Below, in pieces: positions 24,939 to 33,438 of a stretch of DNA of 64,000 nt (position 1 is its first letter; the number at the start of each line of letters is the position of its first letter). The stretch spans positions 1 to 64,000 of the forward strand of contig CANHKV010000001.1 of assembly GCA_947461445.1 (NCBI GenBank). The letters are read 5' to 3'. A program made the translations under genes and the position numbers. Source of the DNA: Holosporales bacterium (lineage in GTDB: Bacteria > Pseudomonadota > Alphaproteobacteria > Holosporales > Holosporaceae). The notes under the pieces were generated by a model that worked only from the letters and a program-made list of their open reading frames with translations, did no database searches and had not been told where the DNA came from.

Positions 24939-25631
24939 TTATCGAGAAACTTTGGCGATGGTGACGGCATGAATAGAACAAACACTGACCTGTTGCAAGG
25001 CAGACGCGCATGCGTTCAGGGTGGCACCTGTGGTAAACACATCATCGATCAGCAAAATACGTTTGTTGGCCAGTTCTGGTTTGGCTGAAAAGGCCCCCAT
25101 GACATTATCTTGACGCTGTTGAGGAGAAAAGCGGCCTTGGGATGGGGCACCCAGTGGACGCTCTAGGCTGCTTAATTTGACGGGAATGCTGCAGAGTTTT
25201 CCGATTTCTGTGGCCAACAGGGCGCATTGGTTAAAGCCACGTCGTCTTAAACGATCATGGTGCAATGGAACGGGAATAATGCAATCGACCATGTGTTCCA
25301 AAGCCAGCGGTAACAGCCAATGGGCCAATAATTTAGCCAGATGACGCTGGCGGCCGTGTTTTAATGCAAAAATAACACGCCTGGAAACCGGTCCATATTC
25401 CCACAAGGATCTGTGCTTGTGAAACACTGGTGTATCCATTCGACATCCGTGGCATAGGGTGCTGTGACTGGAAACGCCCGGATTACCACACAATGGGCAA
25501 TACGGGGCCGTGATAAAGCGTAATGTCATCCAACAGGGGCAACAAAATCCAGAGGTATCCATGCAGGTCTGGCATCCTGGGCACAGGTGCGGCAAAATAA
25601 AATCTAGAAATGCGCCCATACAGACTGACAT
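24939..25631 (-). CDS. comF: ComF family phosphoribosyltransferase-like protein
   Basis: ComF-type proteins carry an N-terminal zinc-ribbon-like region and a type I phosphoribosyltransferase fold; in naturally competent bacteria they aid DNA uptake. The 230-residue product has many Cys pairs in the first 65 residues (CPGCQTCMD, CPLCGNPG, CHGCRMD). These are followed by IPVPLHHDRLRRRGFNQ and the PRPP-loop LLIDDVFTTGATLNACA, which is the most diagnostic motif. Length is normal. It starts divergently from the DUF167 gene. Whether the organism takes up DNA cannot be judged here. Confidence 0.9.
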   Translation of the reverse strand: MSVCMGAFLDFILPHLCPGCQTCMDTSGFCCPCWMTLRFITAPYCPLCGNPGVSSHSTLCHGCRMDTPVFHKHRSLWEYGPVSRRVIFALKHGRQRHLAKLLAHWLLPLALEHMVDCIIPVPLHHDRLRRRGFNQCALLATEIGKLCSIPVKLSSLERPLGAPSQGRFSPQQRQDNVMGAFSAKPELANKRILLIDDVFTTGATLNACASALQQVSVCSIHAVTIAKVSR

Positions 25632-25735
25632 TTGATGGTGAGATTGAGTGTATCATACGCGCAGCCCAGGATACAGACAGGGATAAAACAGAGGATATAA
25701 TAGATGAGCAGCATATTGTCAGGAAAAATAGTGTA

Positions 25736-25987
25736 ATGCAACCAAAACAAGTTAAAATTCGTGTGACACCAGGGGCGCGCGCAGAGCGCATCGTCGCTCA
25801 TTTCGATTCCTTGAATCAAGAAGTACTGTGTGTTTATGTCACTGCACGTGCACACAATGACAAAGCCAACCAGGCTGTGATCAAGGCGCTCTCTGCATAT
25901 TGGTCTATCCCTCAATCCTATATACGCATCAAACATGGGTTAAGAAGTCGAGATAAAATGATTCTGGTTCATCAAGTCCAGAAATGA
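25736..25987 (+). CDS. DUF167/YggU family protein
   Basis: This is an 83-residue small conserved protein of unknown function (UPF0235). ATG 25736 is chosen because the family begins with a short strand like QVKIRVTPGARAERI, and an AGGA lies about 12 nt upstream; frames extending further upstream overlap comF. Family marks are the PGAR motif, VYVTARAHNDKANQAVIKALS and the final strand with a GLRSRDKMILV Lys-rich turn. It is divergent from comF. The 3' end overlaps a doubtful antisense frame. Confidence 0.88.
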   Translation: MQPKQVKIRVTPGARAERIVAHFDSLNQEVLCVYVTARAHNDKANQAVIKALSAYWSIPQSYIRIKHGLRSRDKMILVHQVQK

Positions 25988-26192
25988 ATACGCCCTGGGA
26001 TAGGTAAACAAGCAATCTGCAGCATAGAAGGTTGGGGGCCTGGATCTGGGGGGAAAACCACTCCTGACATTCTGGCTGATGCAGGGCGTAAAGCCTCTTA
26101 ATCGTGTCCAAAGCACCGTGCAATAAGATGCCTTGAAGGTCGTGGTGAGACAACGCCGCCATGTGCATGTCTGGGCTGTGTGATGCCATCAC
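25929..26192 (-). CDS. Doubtful small ORF downstream of bolA
   Basis: This is an 87-codon minus-strand frame beginning 42 nt after bolA. Residues 10-40 look helical and protein-like (MAALSHHDLQGILLHG), but no family is recognised and the last 59 nt are antisense to the DUF167 gene. It might be a real small downstream gene of the bolA transcript or a remnant. Confidence 0.28.
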   Translation of the reverse strand: MMASHSPDMHMAALSHHDLQGILLHGALDTIKRLYALHQPECQEWFSPQIQAPNLLCCRLLVYLSQGVFISGLDEPESFYLDFLTHV

Positions 26193-26233
26193 ATCATCAG
26201 ATGTCCTGGATAACCGGTAAACCCATTGCCATA

Positions 26234-26578
26234 TTATCGAGCACCATCAGAAGACTGGGTGAGGGATTCCGATCGGGTGCGCAATGCCAAGGCGTGAATT
26301 TGGTTGTGTCGCATGTGATCCAGTGCGGCATAAACCATTTGATGGCACGCCATTCGAGATTTTTGGGCAAAAACCCCGCTGATGATGGTGACGGACAGAT
26401 GCTGATCATCGCCTCGGGTATCGGTAACCGTAATGTCAGCCTGGGGAAAGGCTGTACTTAATTTTTGATGAATCCAATGGACATTAGACAGGGTTTCTTC
26501 TGTGGATGGTTTTATGTCTTGATCCGCAGATGGGGTGTCCAAAAGAGGCTCTATAAGAGTGTGGGAAAAGCAAGTCAT
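26234..26578 (-). CDS. bolA: BolA family protein
   Basis: BolA-type proteins work with monothiol glutaredoxins in Fe-S/iron homeostasis and stress responses. The 114-residue protein has the alpha-beta BolA fold: HWIHQKLSTAFPQADITVTD, then HLSVTIISGVFAQKSRMACHQMVYAAL and the conserved C-terminal His strand IHALALRT. An N-terminal tail of about 30 residues and a 13-residue C-terminal tail exceed the core. A good GGAGAA ribosome site lies 5 nt before ATG. The PurC-like gene lies 46 bp upstream on the same strand. Fe-S genes iscU-iscA-hscB are elsewhere in the window. Confidence 0.85.
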   Translation of the reverse strand: MTCFSHTLIEPLLDTPSADQDIKPSTEETLSNVHWIHQKLSTAFPQADITVTDTRGDDQHLSVTIISGVFAQKSRMACHQMVYAALDHMRHNQIHALALRTRSESLTQSSDGAR

Positions 26579-26624
26579 ACCTATTCTCCAATATTATGGT
26601 TCCGACAATGGATGGTATATGGGT

Positions 26625-27545
26625 TTAAGGGCGAGTGATGGGAAACAATAGAACATTTTTTGGCCAATGGTGTTCGTTTTGGGGCGAGGCATTGGAATCT
26701 GGATTAACCTGGGGACCAATGGGTAAGGTATGGTCTGTACTGGTTTGTTCCGGTTGTTCCTCAAGATTTTCCAGGCCATTTTCCACGATATTTTCTGTTT
26801 GTAAAATTTCCGCTTGTAAAGGCATATTTTCCCCAGAAGCAGAGGCGTACACGCCCAATCGTCTGGCCAATACACTGTACACGGTCAATGGGGCTGATTC
26901 AGATTCAGGATCTGGAGAAATATGCCATGTTTCTCCGGTGCGTAAATCTTTAACCAAGAAGTGCTCTGGCGCCAAGGATCCAGCCACCACAAAGGGACTC
27001 TCAAAGGATCGAGCCAGCGTCAATTCCAACTGGATCAAGGCCAAGTCCCAGGCCGCAAACAACCCTTGCAGACCATGGGTGGTGCGCAAGGCCAGAGCAT
27101 GAATTTCATCGATTTCGTCTTGGTCCAACCATCCCATGGCCATCAAAAAATCATCATTGATGTGGTATTTAGAAGACGGCGCAATGTATTCCACCAACGG
27201 GGGATCGAAAATGGTATGTTCTGGTATATCAAAATCTTTGGACAAGTCCATACTGGCGCAAGAGTGAATCCGCAGGGTAAAGGGAAGGGCATAGGTATCC
27301 TGCACCAGAGACTCTCGCATGTTGCGTGTGCCCAGAAAATGGTTGGGAATGCCAATCTGGGTTAGTTTTGAAAATAAAAATGCAGAAATGCGTTGGGAAA
27401 AAGCACCTTTTCCATGAATCTCTGTGGTCTTTTCTGTGGCCACACTGTGCCAAGTGTCGCTAAAAAAATGCACCAATTGGCCAGGATTTTCGCCTTCGTA
27501 AACGGTGTGTCCGGGCGATTGTACAATGATTTTTTTGTAGGTCAA
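26625..27545 (-). CDS. PurC-like protein (SAICAR synthase family), divergent
   Basis: The 306-residue product is co-linear with PurC, which joins aspartate to CAIR in purine synthesis. Retained marks are HTVYEGENPGQLVHFF, GKGAFSQRISAFLFSKL, the IGIPNHFL strand and FLMAMGWLDQDEIDEI. Catalytic parts are changed: the ATP-loop RGKAK is QSPGH, the RNxAAGS motif is RIHSCASMD, VDFKLEFG is IQLELTLAR, and the GDExSPD motif is AGSLAPEHF. About 70 residues of Glu/Pro-rich tail are added. The start is TTG 27545, since an in-frame stop lies just upstream. No other pur genes are nearby. It probably has a changed function or none in purine synthesis. Confidence 0.7.
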   Translation of the reverse strand: MTYKKIIVQSPGHTVYEGENPGQLVHFFSDTWHSVATEKTTEIHGKGAFSQRISAFLFSKLTQIGIPNHFLGTRNMRESLVQDTYALPFTLRIHSCASMDLSKDFDIPEHTIFDPPLVEYIAPSSKYHINDDFLMAMGWLDQDEIDEIHALALRTTHGLQGLFAAWDLALIQLELTLARSFESPFVVAGSLAPEHFLVKDLRTGETWHISPDPESESAPLTVYSVLARRLGVYASASGENMPLQAEILQTENIVENGLENLEEQPEQTSTDHTLPIGPQVNPDSNASPQNEHHWPKNVLLFPITRP

Positions 27546-27878
27546 CAGAATGTCTGAACGTATCCCTTTTTTTTATCATAATAAAAAAACCATTCAAATG
27601 CAATTTATTTTCATGGTATTGTGCGTTTTTTAAAAATCTTTTTTGGGTGAGACTGATGTACAGTTGTTTTTTTGTTGTAAACCCCAAGCCCTGGAAATGC
27701 CAGCAGTTTGCCAGAAAAACCAAGGGTAAAATTCTTGGTCTAGATACTTTTTTATGTTGATCAGAACGTTTTGTTTCTATGTTATTTGATCTTTCGTGTA
27801 AAAAACAGAAACTTTTTATTGCATTCTCTGTGGCAATGGTGTAAGAATGAGTAGGAAATTTATAAATAAAGGAATAAT
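27546..27878. other. mucR upstream region
   Basis: This 333-bp AT-rich gap separates the PurC-like gene from mucR, which are divergent, so it must hold both promoters. AGGAATAAT just before ATG 27879 is a plausible ribosome site for mucR. A minus-strand frame running through it has no protein character. No clear operator or hairpin is seen; MucR proteins often autoregulate through AT-rich sites, which this region could supply. Confidence 0.4.
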
Positions 27879-28388
27879 ATGAATGCTCGTTTATGGGAAA
27901 ATAAGGAAAACGTAAAGGATAAAGAGCATATCTTAGAAGCTCTTGGTCGTATCGTTGCTTCTTATGTTGCACGCAATGAAATGCAGCCCGCAGAGGTGTC
28001 TGGTTTTGTGCAACAAATTTTCTCAACCTTGTGCAACCTGCATCACACCCCCAATGTACGTTCTTTGCCCCAGGCCCCTGTGGACATTGAAAAATCCATC
28101 ACATCAGAATATTTGGTGTGCCTTGAAGATGGAAAGCGTTTAAAAATGTTGAAAAGACATTTGCGCACATCCTATGGATTGACCCCAGAGCAATATCGTG
28201 AAAGATGGTCGTTGCCCATGGATTATCCTATGGTTGCACCAAATTATGCGAAAAAACGCAGTGCGTTGGCTAAAAATAACGGATTGGGAACCTCACGTTC
28301 CAGGGCTTATCAGCAAAACTCAGCCGTCAGCATGACGGGTAAAGAAGCCGATGTGTCAGAGATTCGTTCGTCTGTAGCAGGTTTTTAA
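27879..28388 (+). CDS. mucR: MucR/Ros family transcriptional regulator
   Basis: The 169-residue protein belongs to the MucR/Ros family of alphaproteobacterial zinc-finger silencers that control envelope, virulence and motility genes. The helical N-terminal oligomerisation part (about 10-55) is followed by the DNA-binding region EYLVCLEDGKRLKMLKRHL, then LTPEQYRERWSLPMDYPMVAP, and a basic tail. Of the C2H2 zinc ligands, the first Cys and first His are kept, but the second Cys is Asp and the second His position reads Ser-Tyr. Asp is common in MucR; loss of the last His is less usual. It is transcribed alone. Confidence 0.92.
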   Translation: MNARLWENKENVKDKEHILEALGRIVASYVARNEMQPAEVSGFVQQIFSTLCNLHHTPNVRSLPQAPVDIEKSITSEYLVCLEDGKRLKMLKRHLRTSYGLTPEQYRERWSLPMDYPMVAPNYAKKRSALAKNNGLGTSRSRAYQQNSAVSMTGKEADVSEIRSSVAGF

Positions 28389-28400
28389 ACCTGCATGCTC

Positions 28401-28416
28401 CCGATGGTTTCATCGG
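28401..28416 (+). terminator. Small hairpin after mucR
   Basis: CCGATG-GTTT-CATCGG forms a perfect 6-bp stem with a 4-nt loop 12 nt after the mucR stop. Only a few Ts follow, so termination strength is uncertain. Confidence 0.4.
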
Positions 28417-28557
28417 TTGTGCTAAGAGTATAGGGTAAAAAGCATAAAGCGTGCCTGCTGAATACTTTTCCCTGCTCTTGACGCATATTCCCATTATTTT
28501 ACCATCCTTGCCCCAATGGGCAGAACCATGTGATGGCAGTTCTGGCCTGATTTTTCA

Positions 28558-29358
28558 TCAAAGCCCATGGGGAAAGGCCAGAGGATTGGGGTTGTACAAT
28601 CCAGGAATGCCGTAATCAACGTGGGTTAAATATAATCCATGGGCAGGTGCAGTGGTGGCGCGATTTCTGGGTATTTCAGTGTGTGTTTCGGGTGCCAGTA
28701 AATAGGATAAATGCGTACAATCCCATTGTTCTTTGCCCAACGCCACCAGTGCCCCCACCATCATGCGGACTTGTCGATGTAAAAAAGAGCGACTTTTGGC
28801 ATAAATAATGATGTAATCGTGTCGGGACTCTAAGGTTAATTGGTCCAATGTTTTCCATGGGCTGGGGCTTTGACAATCGCGATGTCGAAAATAGGAAAAA
28901 TCATGATGTCCCTGCAGCACCGCACACCCCCTTAGCATGGCGTCTTGATTCAGGGGTACCGCAATCCACCAGGCACGTTTTTCCAGCAAAGCGCTGGCAC
29001 TGGGCCGATTCAAAATCCAATACTCATAAGAGCGAGAAAGGGCAGAAAATCGTGCATGAAAAGGAGGAGGTGTTTCTTGGGCCTGAAGAATTTTTATGGG
29101 GATATCTTTCAAGTAAAAATTGATGCCGCGACGCAATGAATCCACAGACCAAGGGCGAGACAGATCCATGTGCACCACTTGTCCCAGCGCATGCACACCG
29201 CTGTCGGTTCTTCCTGCAGCATACAGGGTGATTTTTTCACCCGTCAAAGATAATATGGCGCTTTGCAGACTGGTTTGCACAGAGGGCGCATCTTTTTGCC
29301 ATTGCCATCCTGAAAAAAAGGACCCATCATATTCCAGGATCAGCGCATATCGATACAT
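28558..29358 (-). CDS. truA: tRNA pseudouridine(38-40) synthase TruA
   Basis: TruA isomerises uridines 38-40 in the anticodon arm of many tRNAs. The 266-residue product has the family start RYALILEYDGSFFSGWQWQ, the catalytic Asp in AGRTDSGVHALGQ, RSRSFLHRQVRMMVGALV (normally FLxxMVR) and the C-terminal LAPxxGLYL-like motif APAHGLYLTHV. Length is normal. It is divergent from folC, and the start codons of the two genes overlap by 2 bp, so both share one short promoter region inside each other's 5' ends. Confidence 0.95.
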   Translation of the reverse strand: MYRYALILEYDGSFFSGWQWQKDAPSVQTSLQSAILSLTGEKITLYAAGRTDSGVHALGQVVHMDLSRPWSVDSLRRGINFYLKDIPIKILQAQETPPPFHARFSALSRSYEYWILNRPSASALLEKRAWWIAVPLNQDAMLRGCAVLQGHHDFSYFRHRDCQSPSPWKTLDQLTLESRHDYIIIYAKSRSFLHRQVRMMVGALVALGKEQWDCTHLSYLLAPETHTEIPRNRATTAPAHGLYLTHVDYGIPGLYNPNPLAFPHGL

Positions 29359-30673
29359 GATTACCCTTGACCTCCTATTGTCGCAATTTCAGGGCTGTGA
29401 AATCGGACATTCTTTTGAAACAATTACACGGCTTTTAGGGTATTTTGACAACCCCCAACATCGTCTTCCCCCCATTATTCATATTGCAGGAACCAATGGT
29501 AAGGGCTCTGTGGCCGCGTTTATTTCTGCCGTACTGCACCGTGCGGGGTACAGGGTTCATCGGTTAACATCCCCTCATTTATGCTGTATGACAGAGCGCA
29601 TTATGCTGGCCAACAAGACGGTTGATGAGGCCGTCATGGCATCCATTCTGTGGGAAATAATCCAATGGACAGAGGGAAAAATTGCTTTTTCAGAGGCTGT
29701 AACCGCCACGGCTTTGCACTTATTTGCCTCGGTTCCAGCCGATATAGTGGTACTAGAGGTGGGGATAGGGGGATTGCATGATGGAACCAATGTGGTGTCG
29801 GGGGTATGCATCAGCATCATTACGCCTATTTCCTTTGACCATCTGGATCGATTGGGGCGGACATTGCCCCATATTGCGGTTCAAAAAAGTGGCATTATGC
29901 GCCAGGATGTGCCCTGTATTTCCGCCCCGCAAGTCTCGTGTGTTCGTGATGTTTTGATCAAGAGTGCTGAAGAAAAAGGGACCCCTTTATATCTGGGCGA
30001 AAGGGATTGGTTTTTTGAACCAAAAGGGCGTGGTGTTCATATTCAGTACGGTCAAAATCTGTTGGATTGTGACCATTTTTTCCCCTTGGGGCTGGCGGGT
30101 CAACATCAATGTATGAATGCTGCTGTTGCGGTGATGGCTTTAAAGGTGCAACGTGCCTTGAATATACCCCGTTGGGCCATAGGCCATGGATTGGCCCACG
30201 TGGTTTGGCCGGGTCGTTTACAGCGCCTTGTTGTTGAAAAGGGGATAAAGGCGTTCGAGGATGAAATGTGGGTCGATGGGGCGCACAACGAAGGCGGATT
30301 GGCTGTGTTGGCCCAGCACATTCGTTCCGCAGGGTGGGCTGATGGAGAGGAAAAGCCATTGGTGGTGGTTTTTGGGAAATTACCAGGAAAAAATTTGGAC
30401 TCTGTTTGGTCCACATTGGCTCCTTTGGCCCAATATATTTGCGTCATTGAATCCTGGGGCCATTCCACAGGTACCCCATGGTCTGTGATGCAACAGGGCT
30501 GTATTGAGTCGGGGTATGATGGGGGTGCGGTTCATGTTTTTGCCACATTGGATGATTTTATGCTTGCGGTAAAGGGTAAAAAGTGGGGTGCTGAACCCAA
30601 GAGATTTCTGATTTGTGGATCTTTGGGGTTGGTCGGTTGTGTTTTAAACAAGGTGCAGGCTGGATTGGTGTGA
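29357..30673 (+). CDS. folC: Folylpolyglutamate/dihydrofolate synthase FolC
   Basis: FolC adds glutamate to dihydropteroate and/or folates. ATG 29357 gives a 438-residue protein, the family length; in-frame upstream ATGs lie inside antisense truA and are not needed. The ATP-binding loop GTNGKGSVAAF is at about residue 48, followed by RLTSPHLCCMTERI. VLEVGIGGLHDGTNVV, SFDHLDRLG and the IAVQKSGIMR motif follow in order. The Mur-ligase C-terminal domain has WVDGAHNEGGLAVLA. In many bacteria folC lies next to accD; here truA and rseP flank it. Confidence 0.95.
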   Translation: MITLDLLLSQFQGCEIGHSFETITRLLGYFDNPQHRLPPIIHIAGTNGKGSVAAFISAVLHRAGYRVHRLTSPHLCCMTERIMLANKTVDEAVMASILWEIIQWTEGKIAFSEAVTATALHLFASVPADIVVLEVGIGGLHDGTNVVSGVCISIITPISFDHLDRLGRTLPHIAVQKSGIMRQDVPCISAPQVSCVRDVLIKSAEEKGTPLYLGERDWFFEPKGRGVHIQYGQNLLDCDHFFPLGLAGQHQCMNAAVAVMALKVQRALNIPRWAIGHGLAHVVWPGRLQRLVVEKGIKAFEDEMWVDGAHNEGGLAVLAQHIRSAGWADGEEKPLVVVFGKLPGKNLDSVWSTLAPLAQYICVIESWGHSTGTPWSVMQQGCIESGYDGGAVHVFATLDDFMLAVKGKKWGAEPKRFLICGSLGLVGCVLNKVQAGLV

Positions 30674-30841
30674 TGGGGGATGGAGACATCGTGGCAAAAT
30701 TTTTCAAAACCATAACCAGCGCCTCTGGATTTTTTGGCTACACATTAGGAGAGGTTGCCCCATACTGGGCCATGATTTCTACTGTTTTTTGATTATTTGT
30801 GTGGTATGTTGGACCATAGAAAAATCTGTTTAGCCCCTGTT

Positions 30842-31918
30842 ATGATATCTTTTTTAATGTCGGTATTGGCCTTTGTTGTGGTGTTGTCTCCCTTGGTTTT
30901 TGTGCATGAACTGGGGCATTATTGGGCTGCAAAAGCATGTGGCGTTCATGTAGAGCGTTTTTCTATTGGGTTTGGACCAAAGATATTTTCTTGGAAAGAC
31001 AAGAGCGGAACAGAGTGGATTTTTTCATGGATTTTGTTGGGTGGGTACGTACAAATGTTGGGTGATGCCAATGTGGCCAGCAGTGTATCCAAAGAAACAA
31101 GCCAAACCGATCATGGACGTACCATGGCAGGCAAAACCCATCTGCAGCGCATTATGATTGCCGCAGCCGGTCCTGCTGTGAATTATGTGGTGGCTTTTGC
31201 CATGTTTGTGGCCTTATTTGTGGCGTTTGGACAACCGTATCACCGCCCCATCATTGGCACGGTTCTTCCCACATCTCAAGCTTATTTGGCAGGAATCAGG
31301 CAGGGAGATCGGATAAATCATATAAAAGGGGCAAAAAACAAGATTGCTACGTTTGAGGATGTGTTAAAGGTTTTGGAAAAAACGCCTGCTACACAACCGT
31401 TAGATGTATTTGTAACGCGTGGTGATCAAGATCTGAATCTGACCATTATGCCCGCAGAAAAGGCATCCGGCGTATGGTTGGGTAAATTAAAGTGCGCACC
31501 AGACAAAAATGCGCGGTTTTATTGGAAAAAATCCTTTATGAGAGCCATTGCTGAAACCCTTGATATGCTGAATCCTGTGCGTATGTTTAAATCTTTGCGC
31601 CTAGATTCCATGGGTGGGCCCATTTCCATTGCGCACCAAGCTGGCAGTGTATTGCAAGAAGGCGTGCTTCCTGTTCTGTTTTTGATGGCCAGTTTATCCT
31701 TGGGTTTAGGGTTTTTCAATTTATTGCCTCTGCCCGTATTGGATGGGGGATTAATTATGATGGAAGGAATAGAATGCATCATGGGCAGAAAATTATCTGA
31801 TGGCCTGCGTCAAGGCATTTCCATTGCAGCGTTCGGCGTTTTAGCCATTTTATTGGTGTTTTTGTCCTGGTCTGATTTGGGAAAAATTCCTGCTGTGGCG
31901 GCGCTGTTATCTCGATAA
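30842..31918 (+). CDS. rseP: Site-2 protease RseP
   Basis: RseP is an inner-membrane zinc protease that cleaves anti-sigma factors and leftover signal peptides. The start ATG 30842 gives 358 residues and places the first membrane helix at the N-terminus. HELGH is at residues 22-26, followed by RFSIGFGPKIFSW. One PDZ-like domain (about 115-210, YLAGIRQGDRINHI) follows, then the second metal motif LPVLDGGLIMMEGIE in a C-terminal helix. Members such as E. coli RseP have two PDZ domains; here the region seems shorter. In alphaproteobacteria it usually sits between dxr and bamA, which are not seen here. Confidence 0.9.
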   Translation: MISFLMSVLAFVVVLSPLVFVHELGHYWAAKACGVHVERFSIGFGPKIFSWKDKSGTEWIFSWILLGGYVQMLGDANVASSVSKETSQTDHGRTMAGKTHLQRIMIAAAGPAVNYVVAFAMFVALFVAFGQPYHRPIIGTVLPTSQAYLAGIRQGDRINHIKGAKNKIATFEDVLKVLEKTPATQPLDVFVTRGDQDLNLTIMPAEKASGVWLGKLKCAPDKNARFYWKKSFMRAIAETLDMLNPVRMFKSLRLDSMGGPISIAHQAGSVLQEGVLPVLFLMASLSLGLGFFNLLPLPVLDGGLIMMEGIECIMGRKLSDGLRQGISIAAFGVLAILLVFLSWSDLGKIPAVAALLSR

Positions 31919-32053
31919 ATGGGGAAAATATTTGGAACATAGGGGGGAACAGGAAAAAAAGCTTTTCAGGGTGTCCATGATGCTGGCGCTCTGATTGCCT
32001 TTTTTCAGCACTTGATAAACAATCAGTGCATCAGTTATTCATTTTTTGATTCC

Positions 32054-33367
32054 ATGACCCCGCCTGTGAACACACTTGGTCACACCCCCACTGTATCGTC
32101 GAAAAAGTTGCGGCATGTGGTGACCTCTTGCATGATTGGCAATGCTTTGGAATGGTACGATTTTGCCCTGTATGGATATTTTGGTGTGATGATCAGTCGA
32201 TTGATGTTCCCACCAGATCAAACGCCTGTTGGGTTGTTATTAAAGAGTTATGCGGTCTTTTTTCTGGGCTTTATTATGCGGCCTTTGGGGGCGGTTCTTT
32301 TTGGGTACATAGGGGATCGACATGGACGAAAAAAAGCCTTGATGTGGTCCATTTATTGTATGGCCATTCCCACAACGTTGATTGGTTTATTGCCAACGTA
32401 TGAGCAGGTTGGGCCGTGGTCCGCGGTGATTTTAATTGTGTTACGACTGTTCCAAGGATTGTCCATGGGGGGAGAATTTACGGGATCCATGATTTTTGTT
32501 GTGGAACATGCTCCGGAAGGAAAAAAGGGGCTGTGGGGCAGTTGGTCATCGCTGAGCGTGTTAATTGGGTTGTTGCTGGGTTCGGTTTTGGGCATGCTGA
32601 TTGATGGAGTACTGACACCCGATCAGGTTCAATCATGGGGATGGAGATTGCCATTTCTGCTCAGTTTTGCCGGCAGTTGGGTTGGCTCTGCTTTACGTAA
32701 ATTGACGGACGATCCGGACCAGGTAAAGGGTGAAGAAAAAGATCAGCATGTGGTGCATAAAAAATCTATGTTTTTAGGACATTTGTTTACCCATTACTGG
32801 AAGGATATGCTGCGCGTGGTGGTGATTGATGTGGTGGTGGCTGTGGGGTTTTTTCTGGTCACCATTTATGCCATGACCTATGTACAAAATTATGGTCAGG
32901 TGGGGTATCATTTTTCGGCCAATACTTTGAGCATGCTGGCCTTTGCTTGTGCCATTCCTGTTTCAGGGTTGTTGAGTGATCGATGGGGCGCCATTACGGT
33001 GATGCAGCGATGGATTTTCTTGCTCTGTCTCATCAGCGTGCCGTGTTTTTGGGGATTAAACAGTGAAATATTTGGGGTTGTTTTGGTCTCGCATTGCCTA
33101 TTGTCGGCGGTAATGGGGTGTATTTTTGGACCTGTTCCATCATTAATGGTCTCTATTTTTCCCAGACAGGTGCGCTATTCTGGTGTGTCCATTGCGCATA
33201 ATATCAGCATGGCCATATTTGGAGGCAGTGCACCAGAGGTCGCCACTTATTTAATTGATCGTACATCCAATTTTTTAATGCCTGGTATATTTTTAGCTAC
33301 AGCTGGCGTAATATCCTGGTATGGTCTGGCCAATTTAAAACGATCGAGGACAGAAAAAATGGCTTGA
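32054..33367 (+). CDS. MFS transporter, MHS (ProP/KgtP-like) subfamily
   Basis: The 437-residue protein (from ATG 32054) is a 12-helix proton symporter of the metabolite:H+ symporter branch. The diagnostic N-terminus is GNALEWYDFALYGYF, followed by the MFS loop GDRHGRKKALMWS and GLSMGGEFTGS. A second half begins near residue 245. MHS members carry proline/betaine, 2-oxoglutarate, citrate or shikimate; the substrate cannot be read from the sequence. Host-associated bacteria often carry several such carriers. It lies upstream of lysC with a 71-bp gap. Confidence 0.88.
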   Translation: MTPPVNTLGHTPTVSSKKLRHVVTSCMIGNALEWYDFALYGYFGVMISRLMFPPDQTPVGLLLKSYAVFFLGFIMRPLGAVLFGYIGDRHGRKKALMWSIYCMAIPTTLIGLLPTYEQVGPWSAVILIVLRLFQGLSMGGEFTGSMIFVVEHAPEGKKGLWGSWSSLSVLIGLLLGSVLGMLIDGVLTPDQVQSWGWRLPFLLSFAGSWVGSALRKLTDDPDQVKGEEKDQHVVHKKSMFLGHLFTHYWKDMLRVVVIDVVVAVGFFLVTIYAMTYVQNYGQVGYHFSANTLSMLAFACAIPVSGLLSDRWGAITVMQRWIFLLCLISVPCFWGLNSEIFGVVLVSHCLLSAVMGCIFGPVPSLMVSIFPRQVRYSGVSIAHNISMAIFGGSAPEVATYLIDRTSNFLMPGIFLATAGVISWYGLANLKRSRTEKMA

Positions 33368-33438
33368 AAAAAGGGGATGGTGGAGTCATTCATTGGAAGT
33401 TGAAAATTCACAAGAACCTAAAAAACGAGGAATCGTGT

